Shown: in pieces, positions 43,847 through 51,338 of the stretch
Position numbering within the stretch: position 1 is the stretch's first letter
Layout of the letters: each line of letters opens with the position of its first letter
NCBI GenBank assembly: GCA_041281825.1
Contig: CP166298.1
Location: forward strand, 930,001 to 994,000
DNA: 64,000 bases
Reading direction: 5' to 3'
Source: Paenibacillus_D tarimensis_A
GTDB taxonomy: Bacteria; Bacillota; Bacilli; Paenibacillales; Paenibacillaceae
Program-made: the position numbers and the translations under genes
Notes under the pieces: model-generated
What the model was told of the DNA's origin: nothing
What the model saw: the letters and a program-made list of their open reading frames with translations, nothing else
The model's database searches: none

Positions 43847-44797
43847 ATGAAAAGGGCCGTAAAGAAGGTAAATCAAGAAAACTATCAGCCCCGTTACGCG
43901 CCAAAGGCTTTTAAAGTTATTGCGGGTCATGCCGGCAAATCTTCGGATCTATCGGATGAACCATCATCACGCATTACGAATGGACTTGAGTCCGGGGTCG
44001 ATCTGATGACGTTGGTGCAATTACCGGCCAAGCGGCTTAAACAAACGGTGAAGTTCTATGTTGAAATATTGGGGCTCCAGCTATCCTATCCGGAGCGGCC
44101 GATTGAGAACAACAGCTTTTTGCAAACCATACCACGGATCGGCCCGGGGCTGCATATTCTGGAAACGCCGAACTCGGAGTTCCGGCAACTGCATGGGACA
44201 GTGAACGGACAGCCGGAAGAATATGTCGCTTTCTATGCCGCCAGCCTGTTTCAGCTTCATGAGCGATTACTGCAAGCCGGAACGGAGATCGTAATGAAAC
44301 CGACGGAAGGATACATGTCTTTCTTCGATCCTGAAGGGCATCTGATCGGGATTTACGAACGAGCGGATGTTGAACAGAGCGAACAATTTGATTCGAACAT
44401 TACCGGATTCAGGCATGTTCAGATGCATGCGGCGGATCCGATAATAACAGCCGAGTTTTTCGAGAAGGCACTTGGATTTGAAAAATCTATGGCTGATAAA
44501 GACGGGGTATATTTGTCGGTGAGCAGCGGTGAAATAAATCAGCCCATGATTCGGTTGGTTCAAGCGGAGGATATTGCGAACCCGCAGCCGATGCATTGGA
44601 TTCTGGACGGCAGCCCCAAGCATGCGTTGGAGCTGCATTCAAAAAACATCGGGGCATTGAAAGAACGCATATTAGAACATGGAGGAACGGTGAAGGAAAG
44701 CCTGGAGTTTACCGGTTGCGGCGGTTATCTCAAGTTTTATACGCCTGACGGCCACTATATCTGGGTTAATCAGGACCGAAACTATTGCAATTACTAA
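43847..44797 (+). CDS. Two-domain VOC protein with basic N-terminal tail
   Basis: 316 aa. About 50 N-terminal residues (MKRAVKKVNQENYQPRYAP then KAFKVIAGHAG) precede two VOC modules: VDLMTLVQLPAKRLKQTVKFYVEILGLQL... (about 50-170) and GFRHVQMHAADPIITAEFFEKALGFEKSM... (about 190-310, ending KFYTPDGHYIWVNQD). The tail shares the pattern NYxPxxxPxAFKxIxG with the next two VOC proteins. It starts 18 bases after the AraC-type gene with AAGGAGAG upstream; the spacing (about 13) is long. Confidence 0.83.
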   Translation: MKRAVKKVNQENYQPRYAPKAFKVIAGHAGKSSDLSDEPSSRITNGLESGVDLMTLVQLPAKRLKQTVKFYVEILGLQLSYPERPIENNSFLQTIPRIGPGLHILETPNSEFRQLHGTVNGQPEEYVAFYAASLFQLHERLLQAGTEIVMKPTEGYMSFFDPEGHLIGIYERADVEQSEQFDSNITGFRHVQMHAADPIITAEFFEKALGFEKSMADKDGVYLSVSSGEINQPMIRLVQAEDIANPQPMHWILDGSPKHALELHSKNIGALKERILEHGGTVKESLEFTGCGGYLKFYTPDGHYIWVNQDRNYCNY

Positions 44798-44959
44798 GCG
44801 GAGAGACTTTGAGAAGTAGAGAGACTTTGAGCTCCACTCAAAGATCCCATGTCATGCTCAAAGGTCCCTATGTAAACGGAGAGACTTTGAGAAGTAGAGA
44901 GACTTTGAGCTCCACTCAAAGATCCCTATGTCATGCTCAAAGGTCCCTATGTAAGGAGG
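44796..44959 (+). repeat. Leader element copy D, duplicated in tandem (78-bp period)
   Basis: Two successive complete units, starting at 44799 and 44877. Each has GGAGAGACTTTGAGAAG, GAGAGACTTTGAG, the hairpin CTTTGAGCTCCACTCAAAG and one TCATGCTCAAAGGTCCC unit. They differ only at CCCATG versus CCCTATG and near the 3' end. The second ends in TAAGGAGG, the SD of the gene at 44968. Near identity of the two units shows a recent duplication. Confidence 0.92.
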
Positions 44960-44967
44960 AACAGCGG

Positions 44968-45900
44968 ATGGTTCGGAATGCTCATTATAAAAAAACAGAC
45001 AAGAAAATTTACCCGCCGCGCAGAAATCCGAATAACTATAAGCCGGTACGCGTGCCATCCGCATATAAGGCGATTGCACTTGGAGCGGCTAACTTAAAAA
45101 AGGAGGAGAGTAGAATGGAAATCGTTAAAAGTCCGATCAATAATATTGTGGAAAGCGCATTTATTCATGTATCCGATCTTCGTCGTTCCGCCGAGTGGTA
45201 CAGTATGGTGATGGGTTTGCCCGTATTGGAGGAAAGACTTAACGGCGGCAATGTGTACTGGTTCATGCTGGAAGGGGGTACCGGTATTATTCTGGATGAC
45301 AATAAAAGCAACGGGCCGGATACCCCGCGCGTCCGATATATGTACAAAACCTCTGACATTGAGAAATCGCACCAATTCCTGGAAAGCCAAGGAGTAAGCC
45401 CTCTTTATGCAATTGATCGGCCCCATTCGGGCTTGGCATTTTTCATGTTTGAAGACCCGGACGGCAATTCGCTGATGGTTACGCAATCCGATTATGTATC
45501 CGATGTGGTGGAACGGCTGGAAAATACGGAAAGCCCTATTTTGAATCGGATCGGCGGAATCTTCCTGCATGTGACGGACATGAACCGGGCTATTCGATTT
45601 CACAGTGAAGTACTCAGTTTGCCTTTTCATGAAGTCGGTACAGGGCAGGAGGATTCCATTTACGACTTGAAGATGAAGAGCGGGAGCGGCGTATTGTTGG
45701 ACGATAACCATTACCGGAATGGTGACTGCGAAGCGTTGTTCATGCTGGTAACACCGGATGTAGATGGCTCAAAAGCTTTTTTGGAAGCAAATGGAGTACC
45801 GGTCTTCACCGATATTGAAAGACCTGGCGGGAAACTCGCCTTCTTTACGGTCAAGGATCCGGACGACAATGTCATTATGATTTGCTCCGAAGATGAGTAG
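44968..45900 (+). CDS. Two-domain VOC protein with basic, proline-rich N-terminal tail
   Basis: 310 aa. The tail (about 48 residues; YKKTDKKIYPPRRNPNNYKP then VRVPSAYKAIALGAANLKK) precedes two VOC modules: VESAFIHVSDLRRSAEWYSMVMGLPVLEERL... and RIGGIFLHVTDMNRAIRFHSEVLSLPFHEVG..., each ending in a DPDGNSLMV/DPDDNVIMI strand. AGGAGG of leader copy D is 8 bases before the ATG. A second strong SD (AAAGGAGGAGAG) sits before an internal in-frame ATG at the end of the tail (about 45115), so a shorter product starting MEIVKSP may also be made. Confidence 0.85.
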   Translation: MVRNAHYKKTDKKIYPPRRNPNNYKPVRVPSAYKAIALGAANLKKEESRMEIVKSPINNIVESAFIHVSDLRRSAEWYSMVMGLPVLEERLNGGNVYWFMLEGGTGIILDDNKSNGPDTPRVRYMYKTSDIEKSHQFLESQGVSPLYAIDRPHSGLAFFMFEDPDGNSLMVTQSDYVSDVVERLENTESPILNRIGGIFLHVTDMNRAIRFHSEVLSLPFHEVGTGQEDSIYDLKMKSGSGVLLDDNHYRNGDCEALFMLVTPDVDGSKAFLEANGVPVFTDIERPGGKLAFFTVKDPDDNVIMICSEDE

Positions 45901-45913
45901 AGGGAAATTAGAC

Positions 45914-46471
45914 ATGAGTTCAATTCCAATGCGTAAGGATCGATCAAACTCAGATGGTTATAAGCCTGTGCGTGTTCCTGTCGCCTTTAAAGCGGTTCAA
46001 GGCTGTAAGGAAGAATTATTACAAGTAAATGAGAGGACGAATACAATGATTCCAGGAACCAGAGAGGAAGCAACAATAAAAGCAGTTAGTTGCATTGAAT
46101 TGCCGGTGAGAGATATGCAGCGCGCAGTAGATTTCTACGTTTTCCACTTGGGCTTTTATTTGGATACCGTTAAGAATCGACTTCCTATTGAAGCAGGAAA
46201 CACGGAAGTATTTATATATCCGGCGTCCGGGGGAAATATCATGCTTGTTCAAACCGATGGAGAAGAACGGTTAGCGTTTACCCGTCAAGGACGACCGAAT
46301 CATGTTCTTATCTTAGAAGTGAATGAGGATATTGACAACTGTCATGAACGATTGGCGGAAGCCGGGGTTAGAATAAGCCCGATCAAAGACAGCGGCGGAT
46401 GCGGCAAATCCTTCGACGTCTACGATCCCGACGGAAATCTGATTAAGTTATGGTTCGGCTACCCCACATAA
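45914..46471 (+). CDS. Single-domain VOC protein with the same N-terminal tail
   Basis: 185 aa. The tail MSSIPMRKDRSNSDGYKPVR and VPVAFKAVQG matches that of the preceding VOC proteins. One VOC module follows: AVSCIELPVRDMQRAVDFYVFHLGFYLDTVKN ... CGKSFDVYDPDGNLIKLWFGY. AGAGGG 9 bases before ATG 45914 makes this start better than an in-frame ATG overlapping the upstream stop. Last gene of the VOC run. Confidence 0.83.
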   Translation: MSSIPMRKDRSNSDGYKPVRVPVAFKAVQGCKEELLQVNERTNTMIPGTREEATIKAVSCIELPVRDMQRAVDFYVFHLGFYLDTVKNRLPIEAGNTEVFIYPASGGNIMLVQTDGEERLAFTRQGRPNHVLILEVNEDIDNCHERLAEAGVRISPIKDSGGCGKSFDVYDPDGNLIKLWFGYPT

Positions 46472-46490
46472 GCCTTCTATTTAAGTTGTA

Positions 46491-46571
46491 CTAGAGAATT
46501 GCGCGAAGCAAGCGAAATAAAGGAATCGTAATAAAGGTCTGCACTTCCCCGTTTTGGTTAATTTCTTTCAT
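46491..46571 (-). pseudogene. 26-codon relic downstream of an orphan MerR-type promoter
   Basis: MKEINQNGEVQTFITIPLFR is the first part of a 26-aa frame that follows, on the minus strand, a promoter with MerR geometry and several SD-like AGG boxes. It ends after LLRAIL, 20 bases from the convergent VOC gene. It looks like the first codons of a gene whose body was lost. Too short to name. Confidence 0.4.
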
Positions 46572-46598
46572 TCCAGACACCTCATCTCCTTTCACCTT

Positions 46599-46629
46599 AT
46601 CTTAAAGGTTGACACAGTGTCAATGTCAA
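46599..46629 (-). promoter_or_regulatory. Orphan MerR-type promoter with 19-bp spacer
   Basis: Minus strand: -35 TTGACA (46629-46624), 19-base spacer, -10 TAAGAT (46604-46599). The spacer holds the perfect 15-base palindrome TTGACACTGTGTCAA (46609-46623). No MerR gene lies downstream on this strand. Confidence 0.75.
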
Positions 46630-46745
46630 CAAGTATTTTCATGCTCGTTATGGATCCGTTAGTTATGGGATGGAAAATTACACGATAGGTTTTGGAACAA
46701 TTAACACAGCTGCTTCGTCAGTTTTATGAAAGGAGGCTGATGATA

Positions 46746-47105
46746 TTGAGAAATATTAGTGTAAATCTTTGTATAATGCTTGTAGCCGTGGTTTTGATTA
46801 GCTGTCAACAGAGCAAACAAAGCAGCGAAAAAGCAACGAACGATAATTATGACATTGCCGGAGTTGTAACCGAAGTCAATAAAGAAGATTACAGTATTTT
46901 ATTGGGTTTAACTAAAAAGGTACAAGAAAGTGAAGAACAAATGTGGGTTAGGGTTAGTGAAGACACTACAATTTCTTATAAAAATGAAGAAGGTTTAAGT
47001 TTTGAGGATATAGAACAAGAAGCTGAATTAAAAGTCAGCCTTTCTGACGAATGTTTAGAACCGGGCATTCGAATATGTTTTGCTAAAGATATAGTAATTC
47101 AATAA
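46746..47105 (+). CDS. Small lipoprotein (DUF3221-like)
   Basis: 119 aa from TTG 46746, 9 bases after AAAGGAGG; ATG 46740 is only 3 bases from it. A lipoprotein signal (LCIMLVAVVLISC, lipobox LISC) leads to a domain with YDIAGVVTEVNKEDYSILLGL and EQEAELKVSLSDECLEPGIRICFAKDIVIQ, the pattern of YobA/DUF3221-type secreted proteins, function unknown. Terminator follows. Confidence 0.75.
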   Translation: MRNISVNLCIMLVAVVLISCQQSKQSSEKATNDNYDIAGVVTEVNKEDYSILLGLTKKVQESEEQMWVRVSEDTTISYKNEEGLSFEDIEQEAELKVSLSDECLEPGIRICFAKDIVIQ

Positions 47106-47139
47106 TGGAGGAGCTAGATAGGTGACCTTGGCATGCCTG

Positions 47140-47177
47140 AAAAGAAGGAGCCGTTTCAGCGAATAGCCCCTTCTTTT
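47140..47177. terminator. Bidirectional terminator
   Basis: AAAAGAAGGAGC / GCCCCTTCTTTT with a 14-base loop; serves the lipoprotein gene and the convergent monooxygenase gene. Confidence 0.8.
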
Positions 47178-47188
47178 GCATGATTCCT

Positions 47189-47494
47189 TTAGATCCCTTT
47201 GCCCCCGACCGGCCGTAACTTTACTGGTGGCTCCACGCCGGCTATCAATGGTCTGCAGCGCTGAATCAATGCCAATACTTTCTCATTTTTAAGTGATGAG
47301 GCATGTGCTTCGGCATCTCTCCATAACTCGGTCACCCATATGGCATTCGGATCGTCTTCCGATACATTGATGATATACAATTCGCAACCTTCCATAGAAT
47401 CCAACAGGTCGGCCGCTTCCAACATCATTTGCACAAGAGTATCTCTCTGGCCTGGGTGTGCCGTTAATTTTCCATTCATGGCGAATTTATTCAT
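47189..47494 (-). CDS. Antibiotic biosynthesis monooxygenase (ABM) domain protein
   Basis: 101 aa ferredoxin-like alpha/beta barrel: KLTAHPGQRDTLVQMMLEAADLLDSMEGCELYIINVSEDDPNAIWVTELWRDAEAHASSLKNE. Similar to YgiN/YcnE-type quinol monooxygenases, acting on quinones or unknown aromatic compounds. The third in-frame ATG (47494) has the best SD spacing (AAGG, 9 bases). It overlaps the WYL regulator gene by 8 bases and is translationally coupled to it. Confidence 0.85.
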   Translation of the reverse strand: MNKFAMNGKLTAHPGQRDTLVQMMLEAADLLDSMEGCELYIINVSEDDPNAIWVTELWRDAEAHASSLKNEKVLALIQRCRPLIAGVEPPVKLRPVGGKGI

Positions 47495-48494
47495 ATTCAT
47501 CATCCTTTTCTTTTTGGATTGTTGCCGATTTCATCGATTCGTAATGGGTTGCTATGCCACAACTTATTTCCACCAGTTTCTCGATAAGAATATCCGGTTC
47601 GAGAATGGTAAACGATCTCCCATAGGGGAGAAGAAAGTATGGCACATAGGACTGCAAGGAAGGCATGCCAAGCCTAAATAATGCTTGTCCGTCTTTCCGT
47701 TCAACAAGCGCATGGCTGAACAACCAATGCTGGCATAACAGATTCAAAGCTTGTTCATGCCCTTGTATCCTTACCGCTACAAGAGATTCCGAATCCAAGG
47801 TGCCGGGCAGCAAATTGCGCATCAGAAAATCTTTAGCGGAGAAAGCGGCAGGCCGCTCAAAATAACGATCGCTGTTTTTCATTCGAGTAATGCGATCCAC
47901 CCTGAAGCTGCGTATTGCCTGCCGAAGGCGGCAATACCCGACGGCGTACCAACTCCCTTTCCAATGTACAATGCCATATGGATCGATTTCGCGTAAGCTG
48001 GGGGAATCTCCCTTGTCATTATCGTATACCATCTCCACCGACCTGCCTTGAGCTGCCGATTGTTCCAAAACCCGAAGCAAGTCCCGCTGTTTATCCTCTA
48101 TCGGGGGATGGATGATGGAGACACCTTCCATATGCCGCTCAATATGATCAAGCTGCTCCTCATTCGTGTAGCGCATCAATTTACTGATGGCTCGGCTAAG
48201 CTCTTCCTTAAAAGGATAGCCCGCTTCGTGCGCGAATAATGAAGCATGGACCAGCGCCTTCTGTTCTTCCAAGTCAAACAGGAGCGGAGATTCCGCGAAA
48301 CGGCCGAGTATCTGATAGCCTCCGTTCGGCCCCGATTCAGAAATAATAGGAACGCCGCTAGCGCACAAAGAATCGATATAGCGGTATACGGTGCGAATAT
48401 GAATCTCCAGCTCCTGCGCGAGCTGCTTTGCGGTCATTCGTCTACCCGACCGGAGCAGCCATAGAATAGACAGCATGTGGTCTACCTTGGACAT
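47487..48494 (-). CDS. HTH-WYL (YafY-type) transcriptional regulator
   Basis: 335 aa. An N-terminal HTH-11 domain (MLSILWLLRSGRRMTAKQLAQELEIHIRTVYRYIDSLCASGVPIISESGPNGGYQIL) is followed by a WYL domain (EIDPYGIVHWKGSWYAVGYCRLRQAIRSFRVDRI) and a C-terminal WCX extension. WYL domains bind ligands or nucleic acid. It probably controls the downstream monooxygenase gene. Confidence 0.92.
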   Translation of the reverse strand: MSKVDHMLSILWLLRSGRRMTAKQLAQELEIHIRTVYRYIDSLCASGVPIISESGPNGGYQILGRFAESPLLFDLEEQKALVHASLFAHEAGYPFKEELSRAISKLMRYTNEEQLDHIERHMEGVSIIHPPIEDKQRDLLRVLEQSAAQGRSVEMVYDNDKGDSPSLREIDPYGIVHWKGSWYAVGYCRLRQAIRSFRVDRITRMKNSDRYFERPAAFSAKDFLMRNLLPGTLDSESLVAVRIQGHEQALNLLCQHWLFSHALVERKDGQALFRLGMPSLQSYVPYFLLPYGRSFTILEPDILIEKLVEISCGIATHYESMKSATIQKEKDDEYE

Positions 48495-48535
48495 ATTTCG
48501 CCAAACCTTCCTGAATGAAATAATAAGTATTTGGA

Positions 48536-49120
48536 TTAGGGATAAATTTTTTCACCTTTTTCAAGCATCATGAGAAACTGTTGTATTCGTTTCGTACGGG
48601 TTTCTTGCTTTTTTGCGTTATGAATTCTAAATAAGATAGCATATTTATTTTGTCTGTTTAAAGTATCGTAAAATGCCTTCGCCTTGACATTACGATCTAA
48701 TTCGGCTGCGAAGTCTTCAGGCATAGAGGCAGTGCTTTGCGGTTCATAGGCCTTATCCCACAAACCGTTGCGTTTGGCGTCTTCAATTGCCTTGAATCCG
48801 CCGGGCTGCATTCGTCCATTTGCGATCAGTTGCTCCGCTTTATCCTTATTTATTTTCGACCAAATGCTCTTCGCTCCCCTTGGGGTGAATCGTTGCAGCC
48901 ACGTCCGTTCATCAAACGTTTCCTTTCGACTGTCGACCCATCCATAACATAACGCAGCTTCAAGGGCTTCATGATAGGAAACAGAAACAATGCCGGAATT
49001 TTTTTTCGAGATCTGCAACCGGATTCCCGGTGAAGTATCAGAATTGTCCTCGAGCCAATTTTCAAGAGATTGTTGATCGGCAAATAGCAGAATCGGTAAT
49101 TCACTCGATTTCTTAGTCAC
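48536..49120 (-). CDS. YdeI/OmpD-associated family protein
   Basis: 194 aa: SLENWLEDNSDTSPGIRLQISKKNSGIVSVSYHEALEAALCYGWVDSRKETFDERTWLQRFTPRGAKSIWSKINK is the conserved core, with the C-terminal DUF1905-like helix (AFYDTLNRQNKYAILFRIHNAKKQETRTKRI). Family role unknown; linked to stress and antimicrobial resistance in some bacteria. GTG 49120 is 9 bases after AGGAGG. Confidence 0.85.
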   Translation of the reverse strand: MTKKSSELPILLFADQQSLENWLEDNSDTSPGIRLQISKKNSGIVSVSYHEALEAALCYGWVDSRKETFDERTWLQRFTPRGAKSIWSKINKDKAEQLIANGRMQPGGFKAIEDAKRNGLWDKAYEPQSTASMPEDFAAELDRNVKAKAFYDTLNRQNKYAILFRIHNAKKQETRTKRIQQFLMMLEKGEKIYP

Positions 49121-49194
49121 TTGATTTCGCCTCCTGATGCTAGTGTACACAATTATAACTGACAGATACAGTCAGCAATTATTTCGAATTTTTC

Positions 49195-49471
49195 ATGCAT
49201 GCTCATTATGACGATTTTTTCAAGGACACGAGATTGAAATTTTTAAACGAGGAGCAGGAAGCGAAGTTTCTGGAACAGCTGATTCCTTCAAAAGGCTCTT
49301 TTTTAGACCTAGGCTGACGGAACCGGCCGAACAATGAAATTGTTGGACCATGGAGAGAGACAATTATATGGAATTGATATATCGAAAAAAATGCTCGCGC
49401 GAAAAAACGGATTAAACGTATTCAACGCTTCTGCGTATGCCAGGAAACTACTCAAGAACACTGGATATTAA
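49195..49471 (+). pseudogene. Truncated and frameshifted SAM-dependent methyltransferase
   Basis: HAHYDDFFKDTRLKFLNEEQ and EAKFLEQLIPSKGSFLDLG lead to motif I, where one extra base (TGAC for TGC near 49314) shifts the frame. The next frame reads GTGRTMKLLDHGERQLYGID then ISKKMLARKNGL, the rest of motif I and II. It ends after about 90 codons without the C-terminal half. This is the first part of the 1164-base stretch without an intact gene (49121-50284). Confidence 0.75.
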
Positions 49472-49484
49472 CGATCTAAAAATA

Positions 49485-49686
49485 ATGAAACCATAACGGA
49501 CATCATGGACCTTTATACGGAAAAATAGACGTTTCTCCTTCTGTAACGGACACTCCAGCCGCTAAAACGATGCAAATGGCCTCAATCCGCGTCTGTTCAC
49601 CCCATAAACGTCTCAACTGTCCGTTAAAACTTCAAAAGGCGGGGAAAGGACCATTTAAGCGGCATCAGTGTCCTTAAGCGGTTAAA
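49485..49686. repeat. Intergenic repeat cluster with TAACGGACA/TGTCCGTTA arms
   Basis: TAACGGACATCA, GTAACGGACACT, inverted CTGTCCGTTAAA and CAGTGTCCTTAAGCGGTTA occur within 200 bases, spaced roughly 50-60 bases, and can pair with one another. No coding frame. Copies are diverged. It is a different sequence from both the 50-bp array after nasC and the leader element. Confidence 0.55.
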
Positions 49687-49794
49687 AAAGCTGCCTTCTC
49701 CTCCCAACCGGACGTGTCATAGAAACGAGATTTACGGAACACTCATATAGGTTTACCCAAGTGATTTCGATTGCTGTAAGGAGTGGAAATATCG

Positions 49795-50029
49795 TTGAAA
49801 CGAAAAAAGAAAAGACAATTAATTATTGGAATAGCAGCTCTATCAATCCAAACCTTACTGCTTGCAGTAAATGCCATAGGAACAACGCCTCATACAATTG
49901 TCCGAATTGTTAATACGGTTACTCGTTATTGCAGCAGGGTGTGCAGGCGCATTTAATAGAGAAGCATTCATTGTTTTTGGAAAGCCAACCCATAGAAACT
50001 CAAATGACGACTATAAAGATGACACCTGA
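49795..50029 (+). pseudogene. Frameshifted small two-span membrane protein
   Basis: TTG start after AAGGAG. Frame 1 gives MKRKKKRQLIIGIAALSIQT then LLLAVNAIGTTPHTIVR; an apparent single-base shift near 49910-49920 continues as LIRLLVIAAGCAGAFNREAF and IVFGKPTHRNSNDDYKDDT. Together they would make an about 77-aa protein with two membrane segments. The family is unknown. It may be an intact gene with a sequence error. Confidence 0.5.
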
Positions 50030-50284
50030 ACGCAAAATCAATGCATTAAAAACTCATGGGACCAAACAAATGTTCTTTAATTAGTTGGTACATAATGGTA
50101 TAATGGACAGGTGCAATTGAATCTTGGGTGGTTAATAAAGCTCAGAAGGGAAACCCATCCAAGCCAATTGTATGCCGAGTATTTGCCGCACTCTGCTGCT
50201 TTAATCATAAGATTTAAGAAAAAACCAGTAAAAAATCTTAAACCGAATGTGTACTACATTAAATATTTGTATGGGAGGAATACG

Positions 50285-50779
50285 ATGAACCAGATTAAAG
50301 GATCTATTTTGCCAGATATGAAAGCCCAGATTGTTGAACACGGGGAGTTGAAATTGATAGGAATTCCTTGCATCGGACTGAATGATATGGGCAGTAAGTA
50401 CCGTCTTGCGAAGGATAGCTTGCTCGGGCTCTCCGCGTTCATGCCTCAGATCGTAGATGCGTCCGTTCAATATGGAATGTGGCCGCAGGTGTCCGGACAG
50501 GACACTCCAAATACGCATGCCTATATTCTTTGCGTTGAGGTTTCCACCTTTGAAGGGGTACCAGAGTGGTTTGCACGTATGACCGTTCCGGCACAACGCT
50601 GTGTCGCAGCAGCCAATAGGGATGGAGATTTTGACGGGGCCGGGCGAGTGATCGACGCCTTCATTGCTGAGAACGGCCTGACAGTTAATAAACAAGGGCG
50701 CGATTATACCATCTGCGAACGTTACCGTTACAATGCGGAAGGCTTCGCACGGTATTCGCTGCCGATTGTTTCCGGCTAG
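50285..50779 (+). CDS. GyrI-like effector-binding domain protein
   Basis: 164 aa stand-alone ligand domain as found at the C-terminus of AraC/MerR-type drug regulators: MKAQIVEHGELKLIGIPCIGLNDMGSKYRLAKDSLLGLSAFMPQIV ... HAYILCVEVSTFEGVPEWFARMTVPAQRCVAAANRDGDFDGAGRVIDAFIAENGLTVNKQGRDYTICERY. No DNA-binding domain. GGGAGG precedes the ATG by 7-8 bases; longer in-frame starts lie in non-coding sequence. Confidence 0.82.
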   Translation: MNQIKGSILPDMKAQIVEHGELKLIGIPCIGLNDMGSKYRLAKDSLLGLSAFMPQIVDASVQYGMWPQVSGQDTPNTHAYILCVEVSTFEGVPEWFARMTVPAQRCVAAANRDGDFDGAGRVIDAFIAENGLTVNKQGRDYTICERYRYNAEGFARYSLPIVSG

Positions 50780-51037
50780 TCACAAACGAAATTAAGAGCA
50801 AAGTAAGGCCAGCTATAGACTTAATAATAAAGGGGACATTGCGATCCGCTTATTGGCAATTATTCATCGAGTAGTTAGCAAACCTGGCACCATAAGCTTC
50901 GAATTTTCACAAAATACCGGCAACTGAATAACCAGCGGCCTTCAGGCTTCTATACGCACTTTGGCGGTAGAGCGCGACGAAGGTTCCGGCGGAAAAGGCA
51001 AGGGAAATGATAACAACAGCATGTAGATTTATAAGGG

Positions 51038-51078
51038 ACCGGGTAACGGCAGCGACAGCTGCTGTTACCCGGTTTTTT
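51038..51078 (+). terminator. Strong terminator without an obvious upstream gene
   Basis: ACCGGGTAAC / GTTACCCGGT with an inner GCAGC/GCTGC and TTTTTT after it. The nearest + strand gene ends at 50779. The rest of the 559-base gap (50780-51338) shows no convincing gene. Confidence 0.9.
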
Positions 51079-51338
51079 ACATGTCGCAACGGGAAGTTGA
51101 TGTACCGCCGCGGAAGTAGAAAAGGCTGGATACGGAAGAAACATTCTCTGTACGATGCTCTAATGTGCAGGTTGCCTGCGGCACACGCGGTTATCTGTGG
51201 GTTATTAACAGTGGGATTGAAGGAGAAATTGCATATACGGCGCATTTGATTATCTTAGGATTATATACGTAAGGAATAGAAACGTTCTATGCTGATTGTG
51301 CAAATAAAATTATTCAAGAGAAAACGGAGGTCAAACAA

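Noticed and set aside
51007..51249. 80-codon plus-strand frame before the solute-binding protein gene
   Set aside because: It runs through both arms of a strong terminator and has no SD.
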